DNA of 64,000 bases from VRUE01 sp963774405 (GTDB lineage: Bacteria > Actinomycetota > Thermoleophilia > Solirubrobacterales > 70-9), in NCBI GenBank assembly GCA_963774405.1, contig CAVZEV010000007.1, forward strand, positions 222,246 to 286,245. Reading direction: 5' to 3'. Every line of letters starts with the position of its first letter. The stretch's first letter is position 1. The translations under genes were made by a program, and so were the position numbers. Positions 25,738 through 36,777 of the stretch are shown piece by piece. The notes beneath the pieces were generated by a model. That model did not search any database. It had not been told where the DNA came from and was given only the letters and a program-made list of their open reading frames with translations.

Positions 25738-26300
25738 GTGGCCGCCGACAGCCAGTCAGACACGGCCGCCCGCCTCATGTCGGCCGCGCGAACTACTTCG
25801 AGGCGGCTGCGGCTAGGCGCTCGACCTCGACGCGATGACCGCCTTCTAATGAGCCCGGCGTGAGCACCGGTGAGATCCACGGCCTGGTGACGAGCTGGCA
25901 CGTGCCTCGGGCTCAGCTACGCTGAGCCTGGTTCGGACGACCTCTTCGCCGCCTTCCCCGAGTTTCGAGCTGGAGATCGCCGAAGGGTGAGTCGCCGAGG
26001 GCGAAGATCAAGGCAAGGTCGTCACGCTGGAGGGCTCGCCGGTCGGCACGCTTCGAAGAAGAGCGGCTCGAGGCCCGCTTCGAAGGGCTCGGACCCCAAC
26101 GGCGCCCGGGTCGGCGAGAATCCAAGGGCTGCAGACGTGCTGACGATCGTCGACGACGGCCGCACTGCCAGCGCAACGACGCTCTACGATGAACGCCGCT
26201 CGACCTGGCGCTGTCAAGGCTGGCGGCGCCCTGCCCCCGGCCGGCTACGGCCGATCGAGGCGGCTGATGGAAGCCATGCCGCGCTCAACGTCAAGACGCA
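25738..26300 (+). pseudogene. Possible broken SnoaL-like (NTF2-fold) gene
   Basis: No uninterrupted frame spans this stretch, but protein-like pieces occur in order on the plus strand: NYFEAAAA-x-LDAMTAF, GVSTGEIHGL, DDLFAAFPEFELEI, ARVGENPRAADVLTIVDDGR and TASATTLYDERRS. The first two and the V-D-D-G-R segment resemble polyketide-cyclase/SnoaL-like NTF2 proteins. GTG 25738 follows the synthetase stop by four bases. The same one-base indel pattern as in its neighbours would explain the broken frames. The assignment is weak. Confidence 0.3.
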
Positions 26301-27793
26301 CGTAGGTTCGAGCGCGGTTCACCGGCAGGACTAGCGACGGTCTCAAGCGCCGCAGCGGCGTTCAGGAACGTCGCTAAGAGCAGCATCTGGTCGAGGTCGA
26401 CCGGGCGGCCCAGGTGATATCCCTGGGCCATGTCGACCCCGTACTCGCGCAGCATCTCGCCGTGACGTCGTCCTGCACGTACTCGGCGATCGTCGACTTG
26501 CCGAGGCCGCGGGCGATCTGCACGATCGCCTGGACCGTGAGCTGGTCGGCGTCGCTGGCGCGGCATGTCGCTGACGAAGGAGCCGTCGATCTTGATCAGG
26601 TCGAAGGGGATGCTTCTTCAGGTAGTGAAAGGGGCCGAAGCCGGCGCCGTAGTCGTCGATCGCCACCTGGCAGCCGAACTCGGTGATCCGGTCGGCAAAG
26701 CCGGCCGCGGCTTCGTAGTCGTGGACGTGCGCCGTCTCGGTGATCTCGAAGGTGCAGCGCGCCGGGTCGGCCTCACCCTCGTCGAGCTGGCGCTCGATGA
26801 ACTCGAGCACCGAGATGTCGGTCGAGCGAAGCGCCGGAGAGGTTGACGTGCAGCGAGACCGGGGCCGCCCTGCCTGCTCGCGCCGGCCAGCAGCTCGAGC
26901 GCCTGGGCGACGACCCAGCGGTCGAGCTCCTGGACCATGCCGGAGCGCTCGGCCGCCTCGATGAAGGCGAGGCCGCCGGCAGCAGCTCGCCGTTCTCGTC
27001 GGTCATCCGCAGCAGCAGCTCGTAGCGCTCGATCCCGCCCGAGGCGAGGCAGCGGATCGGCTGCGTGTGCAGGCTGAGCCGTTCCTCGCTGAGCGCGTCG
27101 CGGATCCGCGCCGCGGTCGTCTGGCGCCGCTGGCGTCGCCGCTGCGGCTCGCTCGGGTCGCGGAACAGGGCGATCTGGTTGCGACCCTCCTCCTTCGCCC
27201 GGTACATCGCCTGGTCGGCGGCGACCAGGACCGCCTCGGCGCCGATCCCGCGCTCGCCGCCGAACATCGTGATGCCGACGCTGATCGTCGTGCTGATCGG
27301 CCCGGCCGCCGGCGCTCGCCTCGGCCACCTGGGCGCGCAGGTCTTCGCCCAGCGCCAGGGCGCCGGCGGTGTCGGTCTGCGGCATCAGCACCGCGAACTC
27401 GTCGCCGGAGAGGCGGGCGACGATGTCGGTCGCGCGCACCCGCTCGCGCAGTGATCTCGGCGACCTGGCGGATCAGGTTGTCGCCGGCATGGTGGCCGAG
27501 CGTGTCGTTGACCGCCTTCAGCCCGTCGATGTCGACGATCATCACCGCGCCCTGGCCGCCGTAGCGGGCGGTGAAGGAGACGTACTGGTCGAGCTCGGCG
27601 CGGAAGCGGCGGCGGTCGAGCAGCCCGGTGAGCGAGTCGTGGTCGGCGAGATAGCGCAGCTCGGCCTCGGTCGTCTCGGCCTGGACAGCGCCTGCGCGAT
27701 CACGATTTCGCGGTCCTCTGCGTCGAGCTTCGCCAGCACAGCCTCGACCTCGGAATCGTTTTCGCTCTGAAGGGTCGTTCGTCGCTCACTCAT
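26291..27793 (-). pseudogene. GGDEF-EAL cyclic-di-GMP turnover protein (frameshifted)
   Basis: Read on the minus strand from ATG 27793: a short N-terminal helix (MSERRTTLQSENDSEVEAVL), then a GGDEF domain (MIVDIDGLKAVNDTLGHHAG; active-site loop RLSGDEFAVLMPQTD, a Ser variant of GGDEF), then an EAL domain. EAL motifs retained are YELLLRM (ELL for EAL), HVNLSG, FEITETAHVH, VAIDDYGAGFG and AEYVQDD, ending MAQGYHLGRPVD. So both c-di-GMP synthesis and hydrolysis motifs are present, with no transmembrane or PAS domain seen. At least five one-base indels break the frame (for example atcActgcgc, cgcCagcgac, a C-run in catCcccttc). It may be intact in reality. Confidence 0.75.
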
Positions 27794-27934
27794 GAAGGTA
27801 GACTTTCCGCGGGAGCTCGGAGCGGGCTCGCCAAAGCACGGACAATTCTCCGAATCCGCCCTACAGGTTTCGTCGAATACCTGTCGAAGACGAACTCACG
27901 TTGGCCTTGCGGCGCGCGGGGTAGTGTGGGCCGG

Positions 27935-29933
<1,999 letters not shown>

Positions 29934-29937
<4 letters not shown>

Positions 29938-32433
29938 AGAGATCTCTCTTCACCTTTGCCGCCGGTCGTCGAGCCAAGTGGATCGTCTTTGCGGTCTGGT
30001 TCGCGGTGATCTTCGTCGCCGCCGGCCCGGCGAACCTGCCGAGCAAGTTCGAAGACGCCGAAAGCAACGAGGCGACCTCCTATCTGCCCGGCGACGCCGA
30101 ATCGACGGCGGCCCTGAAGGCAACCGAGGCCCTGCAGAAGGGCGAACTCGCCCCTGCCGTGATCGTCTTCCGCCGCGACTCCGGCCTCACCGCCGCGGAC
30201 CGCCAGGCGATCGTCCAGGACGTCGGCAGGATGACCGCGAAGCGCTTCCCCGGCGTCGTGCCCGACGGCGTGACGGCCGCCGCGGGCGGCAATCCGGAAG
30301 GCTCGACCCCGGTCCCCCCGCCGGTGGAAACCGAGGGCTGCGGAAGCCCGACCACGGAGGTCCCGGGCCAGCCCGCCGGTTACGCCCCCTTTGTCGGCCC
30401 GACCTGCTCGGCCGACGGCAAGGCGGCGATCGTCACCGCCTACATCAAGGGCAACGGCGAGGGTGAACGGATCGTCGACCCGGTGAAGTACTGGCGCGAA
30501 GTCCTGCCCTCCGAAGACGGTGGGCTGCAGGCCAAGGTCACCGGTGGCGCCGGCTTCTCCGCCGACGCGATCGAAGTCTTCGAAGGCATCAACGGCACGC
30601 TGCTGCTGGCGGCGCTCAGCCTGGTGATCTTCCTGCTGATCGTGATCTACCGCTCGCCGATGTTCTTCCTGATCCCGCTGGTGGCGGTGATGTTCGCGGA
30701 GACGCTCTCGCGTTCGCTGGGCTACGGCCTGACCGAGCTCGGCGTCACCGTCAACGGCCAGTCGAGCTCGATCATGTCGGTCCTCGTCCTCGGCGCGGGC
30801 ACCGACTACGCCCTGCTGCTGGTCTCCCGCTACCGCGAGGAGCTCCACCACACGGTCGACAAGCACGAGGCGATGCGGACAGCACTTGCCTCGGCCGGCC
30901 CGGCGATCCTGGCCTCCGCCGCAACGGTCATTGCCGCCCTCTTCTGCCTGCTCTTGGCGCGGGTGAACGGAACCGCGGGCCTGGGCCCGATCGCGGCGAT
31001 GGGGATTGCCTGCGCGGCTCTCTCGATGTTGACCCTGCTGCCCGCGCTGCTGACGATCTTCGGCCGCCGCGCCTTCTGGCCCTTTGTCCCGCACACCCCG
31101 GAGACGGCGCCCAGCGACAACTCGATCTCCGAGCGGGCGCGGGAGACGATCGTCGAGGGCGGCGCCTTCGGCGCGGCAACTCAGGGTCACACTCGCCTGC
31201 CTGCTCGTGCTCGTGACCCTGCCGCTGGTCCTGATCAACTGGCTGCTTCGCCGCCTCAGCCGCGGGCGAGTTCCATCGGCCATCGTCGGGCCGCTTGATC
31301 GAGCGATCTTCACCCCCTTCGAGCTGCGCAGACGAAGGCTCGAGCACACCGCCGATGCCACCCACGGCTTCTGGGCCAAGCTCGGCAAGCGCATCGCTCT
31401 CTCTCCCCGTCGGGTGATCGTCCGCTCGATCGCCGCCCTGCTGATTCTCTGCTGCGGTTTCGCCTTCTTCTCGACCGCACTGACCAGCGAAGACACCTAC
31501 CGCAGCGAAGTTGAATCGGTCGAAGGGCAGCACCTGCTCAACAAGAGCTTTCCGGCGGGCACGACGGCATTGACCGACGTCGTCGCGCCGGCGGAAGCGG
31601 AAGGCACCGTCCGGGTCGCGCTGGAAGAAGTTCCGGGAGTCGAGGCGGTCACGGCGACGGTGGCGGAAGGACCGACGGTGGCGGGTGGGCCGAATGAAGT
31701 CCTGGTCCAGGCGACCCTCGAGCCCAACCCGTACTCCACCGAGGCCTTCGACCTGATCGAACCGATCCGCGACAACGTCCACCACTTCGAACCGAAGGCG
31801 CTGGTCGGCGGGCCCACCGCGGTCGAATTCGACGTCCGCGACGCGGCCGGCTGGGACTCGACCGTGATCCCGCCCCTGATCCTGCTCGTCGTCTTCCTCA
31901 TTCTCGCCGGCCTGCTGCGAGCGGTGGCGGCCCCGCTGATCCTGATCGGGACCGTGATCCTCAGCTTCCTGGCGGCGCTGGGCTTCGGCTACTTCGTCAT
32001 CGACGTGATCTTCGGCTTCCCCGGCTCAGACCCATCGCTGCCGCTCTTCGCCTTCGTCTTCCTCGTCGCCCTCGGGGTCGACTACAACATCTTCCTGATC
32101 GCCCGCGCCCGCGAGGAGACGATCAAGCACGGCTCCGAACAGGGCATTCTGCGAGCGCTCGCGGTGACCGGCGCCGTCATCACCAGTGCCGGGATCGTCC
32201 TCGCCGGCACCTTCTCGGTCCTCGCCGTCCTCCCCCTCACCTTCCTCACCGAGCTCGGCTTCGTCGTCGCCTTCGGCGTCCTGCTCGACACCTTCCTCGT
32301 CCGCAGCGTCCTCGTGCCGTCCATCGCCCTGGCGATGGGCGACCGCTTCTGGTGGCCCTCGGCGCTATCGCGCCACCAAAGCGACGAGCCGCCTAGAGAA
32401 CCGGCAGGAACTGCTCAATCTCAAACGGAGTGA
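29934..32433 (+). CDS. MMPL-family transporter (one frameshift)
   Basis: About 830 residues when joined. TM1 lies at KWIVFAVWFAVIFVAAGPAN. A large periplasmic loop with two Cys (GCGSP and PTCSA) follows, then a TM cluster with VLVLGAGTDYALLLVSRYRE, an inserted hydrophobic hairpin (CLLVLVTLPLVLINWLLRRL), a second loop, and a second TM cluster with FLVALGVDYNIFLIARAREE. The frame changes at about 31180; joining the two frames restores the usual MMPL order. The 3' end overlaps the convergent glnA by 41 bases. Substrate unknown; sequence type is closest to the actinobacterial MMPL/YdfJ group. Confidence 0.8.
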
Positions 32434-33745
32434 CCTGCACCCGATAGTCGTCCCACTCCTGCCGCTTGATCTCGACGAAGCGGCGGAAGGTGTGCTCGCC
32501 CAGCGTGCGCAGGACCAGCTCCGAGTCGGCGGCGACCTCGATCGCCTCACCCAGCGTCGCCGGCAGCTGCTCGATCCCCTGGTGGGCGAGCTCCTCGGGC
32601 GAGAGGTGGTAGAGGTTCTGCTCCATCGGCTCGGGCAGCTCGTAGCCCTTCTCGATCCCTTCCAGGCCAGCCTGCAGCATGCCGGCGAAGCAGAGGTAGG
32701 GGTTGCAGGAGGGGTCGGGGCAGCGCAGCTCGGCCCGGGTCGCGCCCTCCTTGCCGGGGTGGTAGAGCGGCACCCGGATCAGCGCCGAGCGGTTGCGGCG
32801 CGACCAGGCGAGGTAGACCGGCGCCTCGTAGCCGGGCACGAGCCGCTTGTAGGAGTTGACCCACTGGGCGAAGAGCGGCGAGATCTCGCGCGCGTGCTTG
32901 AGCTGGCCGGCGATGAAGGCCTTTGCCGTGGCGGAGAGGAAGAACTGGTCGTCGGGGTCGAAGAAGGCGTTCTTGCCGTCTTTGGTCAGCGACTGGTGGA
33001 CGTGCATGCCGGAGCCGTTCTCGCCGAAGAGCGGCTTGGGCATGAAGGTGGCGTGCCAGCCGTACTTCATCGCGTACTCCTTGACCACGATGCGGTAGGT
33101 CATGCAGTCGTCGGCCATCGCCAGCGCGTCCTTGTAGCGCATGTCGACCTCGTGCTGGGAGGGCCCGACCTCGTGGTGGGTGTACTCGACGTGGATGCCC
33201 ATCTTCTCCAGGGCGAGGACGGTGTCGCGGCGCACGTCGGAGCCGGCGTCGAGCGTGGTCAGGTCGAAGTAGCCGCCCTCGTCGAGCACTTCCGGCACGC
33301 CGCCCTCGGGTTTGGCCGAGCGGAAGTAGAAGAACTCGAGCTCGGGGCCGATGTTGAAGGCGTCGAAGCCCATCTCCTCGGCCCGCTTCAGCGCCCGCTT
33401 CATGATCCAGCGCGGGTCGCCCTCGTACGGTTCGCCGCCCGGCACCTGGACATCGCAGAACATCCGCGCCACCGCGTTCTCCTCCTCGGGGCGCCAGGGG
33501 ATCAGGGCGAAGGTCGAGGGGTCGGGCATCGCGATCATGTCGGACTCCTCGATCGGGTTGAAGCCGGTGATCGAGGAGCCGTCGAAGCCCATGCCGCCCT
33601 CGAAGGCGTCCTCGAGCTCGGAGGCGTTGATCGAGAAGCTCTTCAGCTGGCCCAGCACGTCGGTGAACCAGAGCCGGACGAAGCGGACATCGGCCTGCTT
33701 GACCAGCTCGATGACGTCGGCGGCACTCTTCGGTTGGTCTGCCAT
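32393..33745 (-). CDS. glnA: Glutamine synthetase type I, alpha-like
   Basis: Makes glutamine from glutamate, ammonia and ATP. The 450-residue length fits the GSI-alpha type without the 25-residue insertion. Motifs: GMGFDGSSITGFNPIEESDM, GPELEFFYFR, EVGPSQHEVDMRY, KPLFGENGSGMHVHQSL and RNRSALIRVP. At the usual adenylylation site the sequence is NLYHLSPEEL rather than NLYDLPPEE, so control by adenylylation is unlikely. Start ATG 33745 is chosen because AGGAGG sits eight bases upstream and M-A-D-Q fits the family; a longer frame to 33814 exists. It is convergent with the MMPL gene. Confidence 0.92.
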   Translation of the reverse strand: MADQPKSAADVIELVKQADVRFVRLWFTDVLGQLKSFSINASELEDAFEGGMGFDGSSITGFNPIEESDMIAMPDPSTFALIPWRPEEENAVARMFCDVQVPGGEPYEGDPRWIMKRALKRAEEMGFDAFNIGPELEFFYFRSAKPEGGVPEVLDEGGYFDLTTLDAGSDVRRDTVLALEKMGIHVEYTHHEVGPSQHEVDMRYKDALAMADDCMTYRIVVKEYAMKYGWHATFMPKPLFGENGSGMHVHQSLTKDGKNAFFDPDDQFFLSATAKAFIAGQLKHAREISPLFAQWVNSYKRLVPGYEAPVYLAWSRRNRSALIRVPLYHPGKEGATRAELRCPDPSCNPYLCFAGMLQAGLEGIEKGYELPEPMEQNLYHLSPEELAHQGIEQLPATLGEAIEVAADSELVLRTLGEHTFRRFVEIKRQEWDDYRVQVTPFEIEQFLPVL

Positions 33746-33921
33746 GTTCCGGTCCTCCTGGGCTCGCGCTTGTCCGCTTCGAGCGCGCAACGATAGGCCA
33801 AAGCCCCGTCGCAAACCGCCCCGCGCCCCCGGGCAGTGAACCGCTTGAGTACAAGCGCCCGTATTCGGGTAGTCAGCGGTTGCTTTCAGGCGGCTTGCAG
33901 GGCGACATAAAACCAGGTATA

Positions 33922-33938
33922 ACTTACGAGACGTAAGT
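33922..33938. promoter_or_regulatory. Palindromic operator upstream of the CMD-like gene
   Basis: ACTTACG-AGA-CGTAAGT is a perfect 7-bp inverted repeat. GGTATAAC just upstream could be a -10 element, so a bound repressor would cover the transcription start. The TTAC/GTAA half-sites resemble those at 15967. Confidence 0.6.
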
Positions 33939-34014
33939 AGACGGCTGAAAGTAAAGTAAAGGCCAAATAAAGGCTCTGTAAAGCGGAAATCCCGCTCATC
34001 GGAGTCGGAGGCAG

Positions 34015-34587
34015 ATGCCAGTGACAGTTAAAACAGATGTCAGCAGGTTCCAGATCCACGACGAGTTGACGGCACCTGACGAGAGCGCTCCCCTGATCAA
34101 AACGATCCAGGCCACGGGCGGCGCGGTTACGAAGTTCGTCGGCGTCCTCGCAGGAGCGCCGGCGGTTTTGCGTGCCTACACGCGGATGCGCTCGGAGCTC
34201 CGCGGCGGCGTCCTGCCGCGCGCGACCCGCGAGCGGATCGCCCTCGCCGTCGCCGAGTACCGCGACGACACCTACAGCATCGCCCAGCACGCCAAGTCGG
34301 CGAGAAGCGCCGGCCTCGGCCTGGACGAGGTCTCGCGGGCGCGCAGCTTCAGCTCCGCCGACCCGAAAGAGGCAGCGCTGCTCGAGTACCTGCACGGCGC
34401 CCTGGAGGCAAACAGCCACCCCCCGCTCCACCTCCACGAGGAGGCGCGTGAGATCGGCTGGACCGACGAGGAGCTGCTCGAGGCGGTCGCCCACCTGGTG
34501 CTGAACGAGTTCCAGAGTCTCATTGCCGGAGCTGCGGAGCTACCAAAAGATCAGAGCGGGCCGCGGGTTCTTCCCTCCGTGGCGTAG
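34015..34587 (+). CDS. Carboxymuconolactone decarboxylase/AhpD-like protein lacking cysteines
   Basis: A 190-residue all-helical protein. The core LPRATRERIALAVAEYRDDT, YSIAQHAKSARSAGLGLDEV is the CMD/AhpD motif, where active peroxidase-type members have C-x2-C before the His. Here no cysteine occurs anywhere in the protein, but the His (AQH) is kept. The second half (LLEYLHGALEANSHPPLHLH, WTDEELLEAVAHLVLNEFQS) matches the usual C-terminal repeat. It is thus unlikely to be a thiol peroxidase; a lyase-like or purely structural role is possible. A 7-bp inverted repeat lies 77 bases upstream, and a hairpin begins on the base after its stop. Confidence 0.72.
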   Translation: MPVTVKTDVSRFQIHDELTAPDESAPLIKTIQATGGAVTKFVGVLAGAPAVLRAYTRMRSELRGGVLPRATRERIALAVAEYRDDTYSIAQHAKSARSAGLGLDEVSRARSFSSADPKEAALLEYLHGALEANSHPPLHLHEEAREIGWTDEELLEAVAHLVLNEFQSLIAGAAELPKDQSGPRVLPSVA

Positions 34588-34663
34588 GAGCATCGGGAGC
34601 CCCTCCCAAAAACGCTCGGCAGGAGCCTCGCTTGAGTGTTTTTGGGAGGGGCTCCCGATGCTC
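34588..34663 (+). repeat. Long hairpin element, family B, copy 2
   Basis: A perfect 26-bp stem (34588-34613 with 34638-34663) and a 24-nt loop (34614-34637, starting GCTCGGCAGGAGCC and ending TTGAGT). The first stem base follows the TAG of the CMD-like gene directly. Confidence 0.85.
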
Positions 34664-34776
34664 TTCTCAAGGTCGAGAAGCTCCCGCACCCCGGTCGGAG
34701 CGCGGGGAGCTTCACGCCCGCGGGTCTAGAGCTTGTAAGTCCTACGCAGCGGGCGTGGCGGCGGATTGAAGCTTGA

Positions 34777-34854
34777 GGAGGGACGGGGTGCCCTTCTCAA
34801 AACACTCCAGCGAGGCTCCCGCCGAGCGTTTTGAGAAGGGCACCCCGTCCCTCC
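34777..34854 (-). repeat. Long hairpin element, family B, copy 3 (inverted)
   Basis: A perfect 27-bp stem (34777-34803 with 34828-34854) with a 24-nt loop (34804-34827). On the minus strand the loop differs from copy 2 at only two of 24 positions. It starts seven bases after the stop of the minus-strand gene at 34862. The 113 bases between copies 2 and 3 hold no gene. Confidence 0.85.
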
Positions 34855-34861
34855 CCCACGT

Positions 34862-35551
34862 TCAGTCCTCGACGACCGTGACCGTATAGAGCAGGCGAGC
34901 CGTCGCGTAGCGGCAGCCGTATTCTGCCCGCGTCCCGACCTTGTCTTGCGGTTCTCCCTGGCGGACGTCATTTGAGTTGACGCACTTGCCCGCTTCGCGG
35001 CTGGCGCGCCAGGCGTTGTTGGAAGGCTGGCCCTGGGCGAAGGCGGGGGCCCAGGTGGGCACGGTGACGCCGATGATGTCGCCCTTTTTGACCCGCAGCG
35101 AGGCGCCGAATTTGACCGTCTGGCCGAGGTAGGGGCTGAGGACGTGGACCGAGCCCTGGGCGCGGAGGGCGTAGCGCGGTGGGTTGGTGCCGGGCACACG
35201 GCGCAGGATCGCGAGGCGGGCCTCCGGCGGCGTGCCGAAGAAGCCGTTGAAGAAGGAGCGCTGGCTGCTGGTCGGCTGCGAGAGGGTCAGGGTCCAGGAC
35301 TTGATCTTGCCGTCGCGGCGCACCCGGAAGGGCAGCTGGCCCTGGCTGGTGCTGACCTGGAAGCCGGTGACGCTGCCGATTGCCTGGCAGGGCGACTCCG
35401 GGCAGGAGGGGTCGGGCATGTTCGCCGTTGCGCCGAGCACGACCGTGGTGTGCGCGGTTTCATTCGTGCTCGTGGCGGCAGCGGCGCTGCCGGCGAAGGC
35501 GAGGAGCATCAGCAGCCCGGTGAACGCAACTGCCTGCAAAGACCTCGACAT
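34862..35551 (-). CDS. Secreted protein of unknown function
   Basis: A 229-residue protein with a clear signal peptide (MSRSLQAVAFTGLLMLLAFA, cleavage after GSAAAA). The mature part is strand-rich: VLGATANMPDPSCPESPCQ, a Gly/Val-rich FRVRRDGKIKSWTLTLSQPT, GFFGTPPEARLAILRR and KKGDIIGVTVPTWAPAFAQG. It holds a handful of cysteines (C-P-E-S-P-C and two near the end) that could form disulphides. The pattern resembles extracytoplasmic beta-sandwich proteins, but I recognise no family. It is followed by an inverted family B hairpin. Confidence 0.7.
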   Translation of the reverse strand: MSRSLQAVAFTGLLMLLAFAGSAAAATSTNETAHTTVVLGATANMPDPSCPESPCQAIGSVTGFQVSTSQGQLPFRVRRDGKIKSWTLTLSQPTSSQRSFFNGFFGTPPEARLAILRRVPGTNPPRYALRAQGSVHVLSPYLGQTVKFGASLRVKKGDIIGVTVPTWAPAFAQGQPSNNAWRASREAGKCVNSNDVRQGEPQDKVGTRAEYGCRYATARLLYTVTVVED

Positions 35552-35631
35552 ACAAAAGCTCCTCTCGCGTTGGAAACCTGCCCGTTCCGGGCCAGATTTA
35601 CCATCAAACCGCGAAATCCTGCTTTGTAGCG

Positions 35632-36141
35632 CTAACGCGAGGAGCCGACCGCAACCGCGTAGCGAACCCTGCCCACCCCTTCGAAGTGGAGGGCGAGGCG
35701 GGCGCCGTTGGTGAGGTCGAAGTCATTGCCCTTGGTGTAGGGGCCGCGATCGATCACCTTGGTGACCAGGGAGTGGCCGTGGTAGCGGAACTTGATCGTG
35801 GTCCCGCAGGGCAGGCTGCGGTGGGCAACGCCGATCGTGCCGGGGTGCAGCGTCTGGCCGCAGGCGGTGCCGTTGCCGTAGAGGCCCGGTCCGTACCAGG
35901 TGGCGCCGGCGGAGCGCATCGGGCTGCTGAAGACCAGGCCGGCACCGCTGGAGGTGCTCGCTTCCCCGCTCGGCGGGCCGGCGCCACCGGTCTGCGCCTC
36001 GGCCGCCAGGGGCGCCAGAGCCAGGGAGAGCAGCGCCGTCGCCAGGGAGATGCGACGCAGCCGGCGGCCGAGGTGCGCGCGCGCAGCGTGCCCTTGCCGT
36101 GAGTGATCTTTCCGCCCGTAGCGGTTTCTGCCTGTCTTCAT
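35632..36141 (-). CDS. RlpA-like double-psi beta-barrel protein
   Basis: A 169-residue exported protein. After a basic N-terminus comes a hydrophobic export signal (ISLATALLSLALAPLAAEAQ), a Ser/Gly/Thr-rich spacer, and an RlpA-like domain: GATWYGPGLYGNGTACGQTL, GTIGVAHRSLPCGTTIKF, VTKVIDRGPYTKGNDFDLTN. The conserved acid pair (D-R-G and F-D-L) and H are those of lytic RlpA domains, so it may cleave or bind peptidoglycan. The lipobox is absent, so it is likely secreted rather than anchored. It is preceded by a ydaO-type riboswitch, which links it to c-di-AMP and wall or osmotic control. Confidence 0.83.
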   Translation of the reverse strand: MKTGRNRYGRKDHSRQGHAARAHLGRRLRRISLATALLSLALAPLAAEAQTGGAGPPSGEASTSSGAGLVFSSPMRSAGATWYGPGLYGNGTACGQTLHPGTIGVAHRSLPCGTTIKFRYHGHSLVTKVIDRGPYTKGNDFDLTNGARLALHFEGVGRVRYAVAVGSSR

Positions 36142-36151
36142 CAGCTCTTTA

Positions 36152-36278
36152 CGACGCTTACGGGGTTAGCTGACGGGCTCGCGCTGAAAGAGCTGCGCTA
36201 CGCGGCAGATGCCGGCGATTCGCCCCAACAATTGGGTCCCCCGCTCTTTGCGATATGTGGGCAAAGATTCAGCGGAAG
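36152..36278 (-). promoter_or_regulatory. ydaO/yuaA-type c-di-AMP riboswitch
   Basis: On the minus strand the leader carries, in order, CCGCTGAATC, a small hairpin, AGAGCGGGGGACCCAA, TTGGGGCGAATC, then CCGTCAGCTAACCCCGTAAG close to the RlpA start at 36141. These are the diagnostic conserved blocks of the ydaO class (B. subtilis has AGAGCGGGGGACCCAAU, UUGGGGUGAAUC and CGUCAGCUAACCUCGUAAG). The P1 stem can form between CGCT at about 36270 and AGCG at about 36155. Known members usually switch off expression when c-di-AMP is high. Confidence 0.88.
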
Positions 36279-36326
36279 TTGGCGGCAGATTAGCAAACGC
36301 TAAGACGGAAACCCTGCCAGGCATGG

Positions 36327-36352
36327 AAAAGGCCCTCTTTCGAGGGCCTTTT
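36327..36352 (-). terminator. Rho-independent terminator of rnpB
   Basis: AAAAGGCCCTC (36327-36337) pairs with GAGGGCCTTTT (36342-36352) across a four-base loop. On the minus strand it lies five bases after the rnpB 3' end and ends in a T run. Confidence 0.85.
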
Positions 36353-36356
36353 CGTT

Positions 36357-36721
36357 AGCGGGCCTGTAAGCCGGATCCTGTCGTGAGCGGCTATCTGTCT
36401 CACCGGGACCGAGGTCCCGGGGGCCGCCGAAGCGGCCTGCGGCCTACCTGGACCTCGCCGGGCAGGGTCGACGGTCCTGCTTGGCCTTGCACCGGGCGGG
36501 GTTTGCCTGGCCGCCGCGTCACCGCGACGCCGGTGCGCTCTTACCGCACCATTTCACCTTTGCCTGTTCGCGACTCACGTGTGGTCGCGCCATCGGCCGT
36601 GTATTTCTGTGGCACTGTCCCGCGGGTTTCCCCGGGTGGGCGTTACCCACCGCCTTGCCCTCTGGTGTCCGGACTTTCCTCGAGGGGTTTTCTCTCCCCC
36701 CGCAGTCGCTCGGCCCGCTCC
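36357..36721 (-). ncRNA. rnpB: RNase P RNA (type A)
   Basis: On the minus strand the 5' AGCGGGCC pairs with the 3' GGCCCGCT (P1). Signature blocks are GAGGAAAGTCCGGACACC near the 5' end, GGGTAACGCCCACCCGGGG, the ACAGAAATA segment (CRI-II), GGTGAAATGGTGCGGTAAGA (CR-III region) and the 3' end GACAGGATCCGGCTTACAGG (CR-V). The length of about 365 nt fits bacterial type A RNA. It is the catalytic subunit that matures tRNA 5' ends. A terminator follows directly. Confidence 0.93.
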
Positions 36722-36777
36722 GCGAGGGTAGCGCCGCAGCTCGCTCGCAACAAATGCATCGAATAACCTGGGCGCCG

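Noticed and set aside
36383..36766. Open frames on both strands at 36.4-36.8 kb
   Set aside because: This interval is the RNase P RNA gene.
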